Below, piece by piece: positions 1 through 5,429 of a stretch of DNA of 8,752 nt (positions are counted from its first letter, which is position 1; every line of letters begins with the position of its first letter). The stretch is from Thermoflexus sp. GTDB taxonomy: Bacteria; Chloroflexota; Anaerolineae; B4-G1; DUEL01. The notes below the pieces were generated by a model. The model worked only from the letters and a program-made list of their open reading frames with translations. It searched no databases and was not told the origin of the DNA. A program made the position numbers and the translations under genes. The stretch lies in NCBI GenBank assembly GCA_028276215.1, contig JAPYWT010000079.1, positions 1 to 8,752 of the forward strand, given 5' to 3'.

Positions 1-51
1 CCGGGGGTGGGGTGAGGGCGGCGAAGGCCGAGCCCTACAATTTTTACTTCC

Positions 52-80
52 TTGTGCTTTGCCTCAGGGTATGCTACAAT
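52..80 (+). promoter_or_regulatory. Putative extended -10 promoter for the GH3-like gene
   Basis: The hexamer TACAAT (75-80) matches the sigma70 -10 consensus at five of six positions. It is preceded by TG one base upstream (72-73), giving an extended -10. A weak -35, TTGTGC (52-57), lies 17 bp upstream. The predicted start near 87 would give a leader of about 138 nt that contains both repeat arrays below. A second TACAAT at 36-41 has no convincing -35. Confidence 0.55.
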
Positions 81-100
81 ATCAGGGATAGGGGGCCGTC

Positions 101-182
101 CACGAATAGGACACGAATGCACGAATCACGTTTCACGTTTCACGTTTCACGCTTCACGCTTCACGCTTCACGTTTCACGCCC
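101..182 (+). repeat. Heptamer tandem array, CACGYTT (7-bp period), left copy
   Basis: From 127 to 182 there are eight in-phase 7-bp units beginning CACG: three CACGTTT, three CACGCTT, one CACGTTT and a final CACGCCC. They are preceded by three copies of the related unit CACGAAT at 101-107, 112-118 and 120-126, the last in phase with the array. Variants are grouped (TTT, then CTT, then TTT), as expected from slippage or unit duplication. There are no spacers, so this is not a CRISPR. The array lies in the presumed 5' leader of the GH3-like gene and recurs in the same orientation at 8687-8752. Confidence 0.9.
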
Positions 183-184
183 CC

Positions 185-224
185 TGTATCCTTGTTTCCT
201 TGTATCCTTGTATCCTTCTACCCT
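185..224 (+). repeat. Octamer tandem array, TGTATCCT (8-bp period), abutting a start codon
   Basis: Five contiguous 8-bp units fill 185-224: TGTATCCT, TGTTTCCT, TGTATCCT, TGTATCCT and TCTACCCT. The last base touches the ATG at 225. The array occupies the place where a Shine-Dalgarno sequence would be and contains none on the coding strand. A related array is found at 5284-5316. Confidence 0.88.
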
Positions 225-2978
225 ATGAAACACTTCCTGCCCCTCCTCCTGACCCTGGCCCTGATCGCCGGGGGGCTGACGCCGGTGGCCGCTCAGCAGC
301 CGACGGACCCGGCCGCCTCCCTGCTTTCCCGCATGCCGCCTGCGGCGCGCGTCGGGCAACTCTTCATCGTCACCTTCCCGGGCACCGACACGGCCGAGAC
401 CTCCGCCATTTACGACCTGATCGTCAACGAGCGCATCGGCGGGGTGCTGCTATCCCCCGATAACGGCAACATCCTCAACGAGGGGAACGCCCCCGCCCAG
501 GTCGCGACCCTCACCAGCCAGTTACAGCGTCTGGCCTGGGATGCGGCCCAGATTCCCCTCCCCGTCTCCGAAGGGAAGACCGCGACCAGCCCGTACGTGC
601 CCCTCTTTATCGCCGTCCGGCAGGGGGAGCGGACCGGGCTCCCGACCCTGCCCATCAGCGGCACCACCCCCCTCCCCTCCCCAATGGCGGTCGGCGCCAC
701 CTGGAATCCGGCCCACGCGGAGGCGGTGGGACAGATCGTGGGGAAAGAACTCCACGCACTGGGAATCAACCTGTTCCTGGGCCCCATGCTGGACGTGGTG
801 GATACCCCCCGGCCCGGCAGCGCCGCCGACCTGGGCACCGCCTCCTTCGGCGGCGACCCCTTCTGGGTGGGACAAATGGGCAAGGCGTACATCCGGGGCA
901 TCCACACCGGCAGCAACGGCCGGGTGGCCGTCGTCCCCGGCCACTTCCCCGGACTGGGCGCGGCCGACCGCCCCCTCTCCGAGGAAGTCTCCACCGTCCA
1001 GAAGTCCCTGGAACAACTCAAGCAGATAGAACTGGCCCCCTTCCTGGCCGCCACAGGCAGCGGCGAAGCGCTGGAGCACCCGGACGGCCTCCTGGTGGCC
1101 CCCATCCGCTACCGGGGGTTCCTGGGCAACCTCTACGCCTCCACCAAACCGGTCACCTTTGACCCTCAGGCGCTGCAATCCCTGCTGGCCCTCCCGGAAG
1201 TGGCCCCCTGGCGGGAGACCGGGGGGGTCGCCGTCGCCGACGAACTGGGCGTGCGCGCCATCCGCCGGTTCTACGACCCATCGGAGCAGAAATTCAACCC
1301 CCTGCGGGTGGCTCAGGAAGCGTTCCTGGCGGGCAATGACCTGCTGATCCTCTCCCACTTCGCCGCCGGGGACGACTGGGACTCCCACATCGCCAACGTG
1401 AAAGCGACGCTGGCCTTCTTCCGGGAAAAGTACGCCTCCGACCCCTCCTTCCAGGCCCGGGTGGACGAGGCCGTGCTGCGCATCCTCCGGCTGAAATTGC
1501 GCCTCTACGGCTCCCCCTTCACCCTCGGCGCCACCCAGCGGGATGCGGACGCCGTGGCGGACAAAGTGGGCCATTTCGGGGAGACGGTCGCTCCCATCGC
1601 CCGCGCCGCCGTCACCCTGCTCTCCCCGCCCACGCCGGACCTGCTCCCCGACCCCCCGACGCCGGACGAGCGCATCGTCATCTTCACCGACGACCGGCAG
1701 GTTATCCCCTGTGCCGGTTGCGCGCCGGTGCCCGTGCTCTCCCCCACCGCGCTGGCGGAGACCATGGTCCGCCTCTACGGCCCCCAGGCCACGGGGCAGA
1801 TTTCGCCCCAGCGGGTTCAGAGTTTCACCTTCAGCGAACTGCTGAACATGCTCAACACCCCGCCCCCCACCCCGACCCCGGAGTCCACCCCCGCGCCTCA
1901 GCCGGTGGCTACCGCGCTGGAGCGGGCCCACTGGGTCATCTTCGCCATGCTGGACGCCGGGGACCGCGCGTCCCCCTCTGGGGCAGTCCGTCGCTTCCTC
2001 TCCGAGCGGGCCGACGCCCTGCGGGGCAAAAAAGTCGTCGTCTTCGCCTTCGGCGCGCCCTACTACCTGGACACGACGGAAATCGCCAAACTCTCCGCCT
2101 ACTTCGGCGTCTACAGCCCCATCCCGTCGTCCGTAGAGGCCGCCGTCCGCGCCCTCTTCACCGAATTCCCCTTCACGGGCGCGTCCCCGGTGACCGTTCC
2201 CGGCATCAACTACAACCTCAGCGTGCAGACCCAGCCGGACCCGGGCCAGGTCATCCAGGTCCTCATCGGCAGCGAGGGGACGGGCGGGACGCCGGAGCCT
2301 CCGGTCATCTATCAGGGCGACACCCTCCGCCTGCGGACGGGGGTCATCGTGGACCGAAACGGCCACCCTGTGCCGGACGGGACGCTGGTGGAGTTTATCT
2401 TCACGTACCCTCAGGAGGGGCTGGAGCGGACGGTGCAGGCCACGACCCGGGGTGGCGTGGCCGAGGCTATGGTGACGCTGGACCGGACGGGGCAACTGCA
2501 GATTTCCGTACGCGCGGAGCCCGTGCCGCGCGCGGTGCGGCTGGAAATGGACATCCGGGCGGGGGAACCGGCCGTCATCATCCCCATCACTCCCACGCCC
2601 AGCCCGGAGCCGCCCCCCACGCCCAGCCCGGCCCCCTCCCCCACCCCCGAGGTGACGCCGACGCCGGAGATCACGGCCCCGGTGCGGCCTTCAGACCGGG
2701 CGCGCGGCTCCGACCTGATTCAGGGGATACTGATCGCGCTGGTCGCGGCCGCGATCGGTTACGGCACACTCTGGAAACGGGGGCAGAGTCTCTCCAGCGC
2801 CATGCGGGGAAGCCTTCGGGTATTCATCGGGGGACTGGTGGGCTACCTGCTCTTCCTGGTCCTGGTCGGCATCGGGCAACTCCGGCCTCTGGGGGATGTG
2901 GGGGCCTCTGTCCTGACCGGTGCAGGGGCGGCGGTCCCGCTGGCCATCGCCCTCCTCCCGCGAAAACGCACACCGTAA
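225..2978 (+). CDS. Exported GH3-like protein (beta-N-acetylhexosaminidase fold) with Ig-like domain and C-terminal membrane segments
   Basis: 917 aa. The ATG at 225 begins a clear Sec signal peptide (basic MKH, hydrophobic core, VAA-Q cleavage region near residue 24). The reading frame stays open upstream, but only through the tandem repeats. Residues ~32-430 resemble a GH3 N-terminal barrel of NagZ type. They show GHFPG (239-243) where the family has KHFPG, and ADEL with Asp339 at the position of the catalytic nucleophile. Residues ~455-690 resemble a GH3 C-terminal domain, interrupted by a Pro/Thr linker (~545-562). Residues ~693-785 look like a Big-1/invasin Ig-like domain (VDRNGHPVPDGTLVEF). 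A second Pro/Thr/Ser linker (~786-823) and three hydrophobic segments (~834-851, 866-885, 892-911) follow. Family members remove beta-linked sugars such as GlcNAc. Here the KHFPG Lys is Gly, the downstream D-S-H is absent and the R-x-F-G Arg is Ala206, so activity is uncertain. No Shine-Dalgarno is visible. Confidence 0.85.
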   Translation: MKHFLPLLLTLALIAGGLTPVAAQQPTDPAASLLSRMPPAARVGQLFIVTFPGTDTAETSAIYDLIVNERIGGVLLSPDNGNILNEGNAPAQVATLTSQLQRLAWDAAQIPLPVSEGKTATSPYVPLFIAVRQGERTGLPTLPISGTTPLPSPMAVGATWNPAHAEAVGQIVGKELHALGINLFLGPMLDVVDTPRPGSAADLGTASFGGDPFWVGQMGKAYIRGIHTGSNGRVAVVPGHFPGLGAADRPLSEEVSTVQKSLEQLKQIELAPFLAATGSGEALEHPDGLLVAPIRYRGFLGNLYASTKPVTFDPQALQSLLALPEVAPWRETGGVAVADELGVRAIRRFYDPSEQKFNPLRVAQEAFLAGNDLLILSHFAAGDDWDSHIANVKATLAFFREKYASDPSFQARVDEAVLRILRLKLRLYGSPFTLGATQRDADAVADKVGHFGETVAPIARAAVTLLSPPTPDLLPDPPTPDERIVIFTDDRQVIPCAGCAPVPVLSPTALAETMVRLYGPQATGQISPQRVQSFTFSELLNMLNTPPPTPTPESTPAPQPVATALERAHWVIFAMLDAGDRASPSGAVRRFLSERADALRGKKVVVFAFGAPYYLDTTEIAKLSAYFGVYSPIPSSVEAAVRALFTEFPFTGASPVTVPGINYNLSVQTQPDPGQVIQVLIGSEGTGGTPEPPVIYQGDTLRLRTGVIVDRNGHPVPDGTLVEFIFTYPQEGLERTVQATTRGGVAEAMVTLDRTGQLQISVRAEPVPRAVRLEMDIRAGEPAVIIPITPTPSPEPPPTPSPAPSPTPEVTPTPEITAPVRPSDRARGSDLIQGILIALVAAAIGYGTLWKRGQSLSSAMRGSLRVFIGGLVGYLLFLVLVGIGQLRPLGDVGASVLTGAGAAVPLAIALLPRKRTP

Positions 2979-2991
2979 CGGCCAACCCCCG

Positions 2992-3091
2992 CCCTCTAAC
3001 GGGTGCGTCCCACGATTGTAGGACAACTGCTCGCAGTTGTCCTACAAAGCGGCCATGCCCGACGAAATTGGGACACACCCCCTCTAACGGG
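2992..3091. repeat. Small element: 12-bp direct repeats, inverted repeats and central palindrome
   Basis: The direct repeat CCCTCTAACGGG occurs at 2992-3003 and 3080-3091. Just inside and partly overlapping it are inverted repeats GGGTGCGTCCCA (3001-3012) and TGGGACACACCC (3069-3080), which are complementary at 11 of 12 positions. In the centre is a perfect 15-bp-arm palindrome (3016-3030 and 3033-3047, arm TTGTAGGACAACTGC, 2-base centre). The layout resembles a very short non-autonomous mobile element with a target duplication. It lies between two convergent genes and codes for nothing recognisable. The palindrome could also pause transcription from either side but has no T tract. Confidence 0.6.
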
Positions 3092-3099
3092 CTACCGGC

Positions 3100-3115
3100 T
3101 GACCCCTGACCCCTG
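3100..3115. repeat. Short TGACCCC tandem (7-bp period)
   Basis: Two perfect TGACCCC units (3100-3106, 3107-3113) plus a partial TG sit directly beyond the stop codon of the kinase gene. With only two copies, this could be chance. Confidence 0.45.
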
Positions 3116-3116
3116 T

Positions 3117-4103
3117 CTATATCACCAGTGTCAGGAGAACGGCCAGCAGCAGGAGACCTGCGGCCAGCAGGACCCACCCCCGGTTCTCCTCCAGCGCCCG
3201 CTCCCACTCCCGACCCGGAGGCACCCAGACTGCCAGCGCGTCGGAGAAAGAGGTGTCGGTCAGCATCTGCCGGAACACCTCCACGGTGGGGGGACGGTCG
3301 TCGGGGTGCATGGCCATGGCGGCCAGAATGGCCCGCTCGGTCGTCGGGGAGATGCGCGGGTTCAGCGCCCGGGGCGGCGCCAGCGACTCCGGCCGCAGGA
3401 ACCGCTCCCGGGCGTCGGCGGGAGGGTGACCGGTCAGCAGATGATAGAGGGTCGCTCCGAGGGCATAAACGTCGGACCGGGGGTCGGTATGTCCGGTATC
3501 CCCCCCGTACTGCTCCAGCGGGGTATACGCAATCGTCCCCCGCCCCTGGAGGACGGTGATGGTCCGGGTGTCGTCGGGGGTCAGCAACTTCACCAGCCCG
3601 AAGTCCACCAGTTTGATCAATCCCCCGGCCGTCTCTTTGATGTTGGACGGCTTGATGTCCCGGTGGAGGATAGGGGGGTCCTGGCTGTGGAGGTAAGAGA
3701 GGGCATCGCATAACTGCATCGCCCACCCCAGCACCCGCGCTTCCTCCAGCATCTGGCCCGCGCGCTGCGCCTCTTCCAGGACCTGTCGGAGGTCCGGCCC
3801 GGCGACGTAGTCCATCACCAGATACTCCCGCCCCTCCTCGGTGAAGTAATCGGAGACTTTGGGCAGGTTGGGGTGGTCCAATCGGGCCAGCACGCTGGCC
3901 TCGCGGTAGAACTGTTGCTGGGCCTGGGCCTGCAGTTCGGGGGGGAGGTCGGGGTCCGTGAGAATCTCCTTGATCGCGCAGACACGGCCTTCCAGCCGCA
4001 GGTCGGCGGCGCGATAGACCGCCCCCATTCCCCCCTGACCGATGCAGGCGAGAACGCGGTAGCGCCCGTGCAGGACAGTACCGGGAACCAGCAGTCGCGG
4101 CAC
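3117..4103 (-). CDS. Hanks-type serine/threonine protein kinase with C-terminal membrane anchor
   Basis: 328 aa, GTG start at 4103. A strong Shine-Dalgarno (GGAGGAG, complement of 4112-4118) lies 8 bases upstream. All core kinase elements are present: glycine loop GQGGMGAV (22-29), ATP-anchoring Lys45, helix-C Glu68, catalytic loop HRDIKPSN (147-154), DFG (167-169) and the activation segment ending GTIAYTPLEQ (189-198, PLE in place of APE). SDVYALGATLYHLLTG (210-225) follows. It should therefore be an active kinase that phosphorylates Ser/Thr. A single hydrophobic helix (~310-328) ends the protein, so the kinase domain should face the cytoplasm. There is no extracellular PASTA, WD40 or other sensor domain, unlike many bacterial relatives. 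No PP2C-type phosphatase or substrate gene is adjacent; its 3' end converges on the GH3-like gene and its promoter diverges from the DegV gene. Substrate unknown. Confidence 0.95.
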   Translation of the reverse strand: MPRLLVPGTVLHGRYRVLACIGQGGMGAVYRAADLRLEGRVCAIKEILTDPDLPPELQAQAQQQFYREASVLARLDHPNLPKVSDYFTEEGREYLVMDYVAGPDLRQVLEEAQRAGQMLEEARVLGWAMQLCDALSYLHSQDPPILHRDIKPSNIKETAGGLIKLVDFGLVKLLTPDDTRTITVLQGRGTIAYTPLEQYGGDTGHTDPRSDVYALGATLYHLLTGHPPADARERFLRPESLAPPRALNPRISPTTERAILAAMAMHPDDRPPTVEVFRQMLTDTSFSDALAVWVPPGREWERALEENRGWVLLAAGLLLLAVLLTLVI

Positions 4104-4125
4104 GCTCTCTTCTCCTCCGGTGGAT

Positions 4126-4153
4126 ATGATAAACCAGAATGAGTTTCTGTCAA
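4126..4153 (-). promoter_or_regulatory. Strong sigma70-type promoter of the kinase gene
   Basis: On the minus strand, a perfect -35 TTGACA (complement of 4148-4153) is separated by 16 bp from TATCAT (complement of 4126-4131), which matches the -10 consensus at five of six positions. Transcription would begin near 4119, right at the Shine-Dalgarno (4112-4118). That gives an unusually short leader of about 15 nt and little room for leader-based control. Confidence 0.75.
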
Positions 4154-4183
4154 GCCGCAGCCGTATCTTTTGAGCCTCCCCGG

Positions 4184-4192
4184 TGTTATCCT
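4184..4192 (+). promoter_or_regulatory. Possible extended -10 for the DegV gene
   Basis: TG-T-TATCCT has the form of an extended -10 (TGn followed by a TATAAT-like hexamer matching at four positions), about 115 bp upstream of the DegV start. No good -35 is seen at the expected distance. The hexamer also resembles the octamer repeat unit found elsewhere in the window, so the call is weak. Confidence 0.25.
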
Positions 4193-4212
4193 TCTATGAA
4201 GCATCATTTCCC

Positions 4213-4265
4213 CCTGTAGCGCAGGATTTATCCTGCATCAGACAGGATGAATCCTGTGCTACAGG
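4213..4265. repeat. Double palindrome (23-bp imperfect inverted repeat)
   Basis: Arms at 4213-4235 and 4243-4265 are complementary at 21 of 23 positions around a 7-base loop (CATCAGA). Each arm contains its own near-palindrome, CAGGATTTATCCTG (4222-4235) and CAGGATGAATCCTG (4243-4256). The region can therefore fold as one long hairpin or as two small ones. It lies between divergent promoters, upstream of the DegV gene. A T-rich stretch (4273-4278) follows at some distance. It resembles a dispersed intergenic palindromic repeat more than a terminator. A regulatory role in the DegV leader cannot be excluded. Confidence 0.8.
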
Positions 4266-4307
4266 CCTGGACGGTTTTTCATCATCCCCTGCATCGGAGG
4301 AGGTATC

Positions 4308-5162
4308 ATGAGCACGCAATCCATCGCCGTTGTGACCGATAGCACCGCCTATCTGCCCCCGGACGTGCGGGAACGGTTGGGCATTCCCGTGATTCCCCTC
4401 AACGTCCTCTGGGGGGAAGAAGTCCTGAAGGACGGAGTGGATATTGACCCGCCCACCTTTTACCGACGCCTCCAGACGGCCAAAGTGATGCCCACCACCT
4501 CCCAGCCGTCGGCGGGGGAATTCGTGGAGTTCTTCCGCCGGGTGGCGAAGGAGAAGGGGACAGACACCATCGTGGGGGCCTACATCTCCTCCCAACTGAG
4601 CGGGACCGTCGCCTCTGCGGAGGCGGCAAAGAAGTTGCTCCCCGAACTCCGCATTGAGATCATAGACTCCCGCTCCACGTCTATGGGGCTGGGCTTTCAG
4701 GTCATGGCGGCGGCGGAGGCCGCGCGGGCGGGTGCCTCTGTAGAGGAGGTCGTGGCGGCCGCCGAGCGGGTGCGGGAGCGCCTGTACATCCTCTTCATGG
4801 TGGACACCCTGGAATTCCTCCACCGGGGCGGGCGCATCGGAGGGGGAAAACGGTTCCTGGGGACGGCCCTCCAGATCAAGCCCATTCTGGGACTGGACGG
4901 GGCCATTGAGGGCATAGAGCAGGTGCGGACGAAGAAAAAGGCACTGGCCCGGATGCTGGAACTGATGCGGGAACGGGCCGGGAACTCCCCCGTCTTCCGG
5001 GCCGCTGTCGTCCACGCCAACGTGCCGGAAGACGCTCAGGCGCTGGCAGAAGAAGTAAAGGCCCAACTGAAGCCGGAGGAGGTCTACGTCGCGGAGGTTA
5101 GCCCGGTGATCGGCACACATACGGGACCGGGGACGCTGGGGATTTGTATTGTCACCCGGTAG
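4308..5162 (+). CDS. DegV family (FakB-like) fatty-acid-binding protein
   Basis: 284 aa, the usual family length. The ATG is preceded by GGAGGAGG (4296-4303), four bases away. Family signatures are all present: VVTDSTA (8-14), PTTSQPS (62-68), SSQLSGT (94-100), the SMGLG segment (125-129), DTLEFLHRGGRI (166-177), RTKKKA (207-212) and PVIGTHTGPGTLG (266-278). In solved relatives the first two Ser/Thr motifs hold the carboxylate of a bound long-chain fatty acid. FakB members present that fatty acid to the kinase FakA, which makes acyl-phosphate for phospholipid synthesis. The protein is soluble and cytoplasmic, with no signal peptide. No FakA/DAK-like gene is in the window, so partnership with such a kinase is only inferred. 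It is transcribed alone and closed by the intrinsic terminator at 5190-5227. Confidence 0.95.
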   Translation: MSTQSIAVVTDSTAYLPPDVRERLGIPVIPLNVLWGEEVLKDGVDIDPPTFYRRLQTAKVMPTTSQPSAGEFVEFFRRVAKEKGTDTIVGAYISSQLSGTVASAEAAKKLLPELRIEIIDSRSTSMGLGFQVMAAAEAARAGASVEEVVAAAERVRERLYILFMVDTLEFLHRGGRIGGGKRFLGTALQIKPILGLDGAIEGIEQVRTKKKALARMLELMRERAGNSPVFRAAVVHANVPEDAQALAEEVKAQLKPEEVYVAEVSPVIGTHTGPGTLGICIVTR

Positions 5163-5189
5163 GGCCTGGACGCCGCACGGGCTTCCCTC

Positions 5190-5227
5190 AGCAGGCGCCC
5201 CCTCTCCTCCAGGGGCGCCTGCTTTTT
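5190..5227 (+). terminator. Intrinsic terminator of the DegV gene
   Basis: A perfect 12-bp GC-rich stem (AGCAGGCGCCCC at 5190-5201 with its complement at 5212-5223) encloses a 10-base pyrimidine-rich loop. It runs into a five-T tract (5223-5227). It lies 27 bases after the DegV stop codon and separates that gene from the HAD gene downstream. Confidence 0.93.
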
Positions 5228-5237
5228 GTTAAAAAAC

Positions 5238-5273
5238 CACAAAGGACACGAAGGGCACAAAGGATACAGAATG
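5238..5273. repeat. Nonamer tandem array, CACRAAGGR (9-bp period)
   Basis: Four 9-bp units occupy 5238-5273: CACAAAGGA, CACGAAGGG, CACAAAGGA and the diverged TACAGAATG. The array begins just after the DegV terminator. AAGGATACA (5260-5268) is the exact complement of TGTATCCTT at 5301-5309 in the following octamer array. Confidence 0.8.
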
Positions 5274-5283
5274 TTTTTCTCCT

Positions 5284-5316
5284 TGTCTACTTGTATCCCT
5301 TGTATCCTTGCATCCC
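5284..5316 (+). repeat. Degenerate octamer array, TGTATCCT-like, second locus
   Basis: Units TGTCTACT, TGTATCCCT, TGTATCCT and TGCATCCC run through 5284-5316 with a period of 8 (one unit is 9). This is the same family, in the same orientation, as the array that abuts the start codon at 225, and it again lies in a gene leader. Confidence 0.75.
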
Positions 5317-5349
5317 TCCACCTGACTTTTCCTTCCGCCCAAAATCGGT

Positions 5350-5355
5350 TATACT
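5350..5355 (+). promoter_or_regulatory. Possible -10 element for the HAD gene
   Basis: TATACT matches the -10 consensus at five of six positions. The -35 at 17 bp spacing (TTTTCC, 5327-5332) is poor. The position between two repeat arrays, 75 bp before the chosen start, is plausible for a promoter. Confidence 0.35.
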
Positions 5356-5370
5356 TTCCCCCACATCCAA

Positions 5371-5415
5371 CTTTCGTGTCTTTCGCGCCTTTCGCGCCTT
5401 TCGTGAATTTCGTGC
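5371..5415 (+). repeat. Nonamer tandem array, CTTTCGYGY (9-bp period)
   Basis: Five 9-bp units: CTTTCGTGT, CTTTCGCGC, CTTTCGCGC, CTTTCGTGA and ATTTCGTGC. The array ends two bases before the Shine-Dalgarno of the HAD gene. Read on the other strand the unit is close to ACACGAAAG, so this array is an inverted relative of the one at 5238-5273. Confidence 0.85.
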
Positions 5416-5417
5416 CT

Positions 5418-5423
5418 GAGGAG
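5418..5423 (+). promoter_or_regulatory. Shine-Dalgarno fixing the HAD start at 5430
   Basis: GAGGAG lies six bases before GTG at 5430. The reading frame is open back to 5226, but that extension is made only of in-frame 9-bp repeats and would start inside the DegV terminator. The ribosome binding site therefore decides for GTG 5430. Confidence 0.8.
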
Positions 5424-5429
5424 ACCATC

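Noticed and set aside
12..224. N-terminal extension of the GH3-like gene by 71 codons
   Set aside because: The extension is encoded by the promoter region and the heptamer and octamer arrays. The ATG at 225 starts a normal signal peptide, which would not work if buried.
522..2495. Long 657-aa open frame on the minus strand inside the GH3-like gene
   Set aside because: Gly/Arg/Val-rich low-complexity translation without recognisable motifs. It is the antisense shadow expected where the real gene prefers G/C at third positions.
3016..3047. Bidirectional intrinsic terminator at the perfect palindrome
   Set aside because: There is no T tract on either side. The surrounding direct and inverted repeats point to a repeat element, though pausing cannot be excluded.
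1718..3109. 463-aa open frame on the plus strand overlapping the GH3-like gene
   Set aside because: It overlaps a gene with signal peptide, domains and membrane helices in the other frame. The translation is Pro/Arg/Gly-rich and crosses the repeat element at 2992-3091.
2824..3726. 300-aa minus-strand frame spanning the convergent gap and the kinase C-terminal half
   Set aside because: It lies in an alternative frame of the kinase, whose complete motif set is in the frame ending at 3117. The translation shows no domain.
4213..4278. Intrinsic terminator from the 23-bp hairpin plus downstream T-rich stretch
   Set aside because: It lies between two divergent genes, so no gene ends there, and the T stretch is about 8 bases beyond the stem. 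A dispersed palindromic repeat fits better.
4194..5120. 308-aa minus-strand frame opposite the DegV gene
   Set aside because: It is antisense to a full DegV protein with all signatures and its own ribosome binding site. The translation has no family features.
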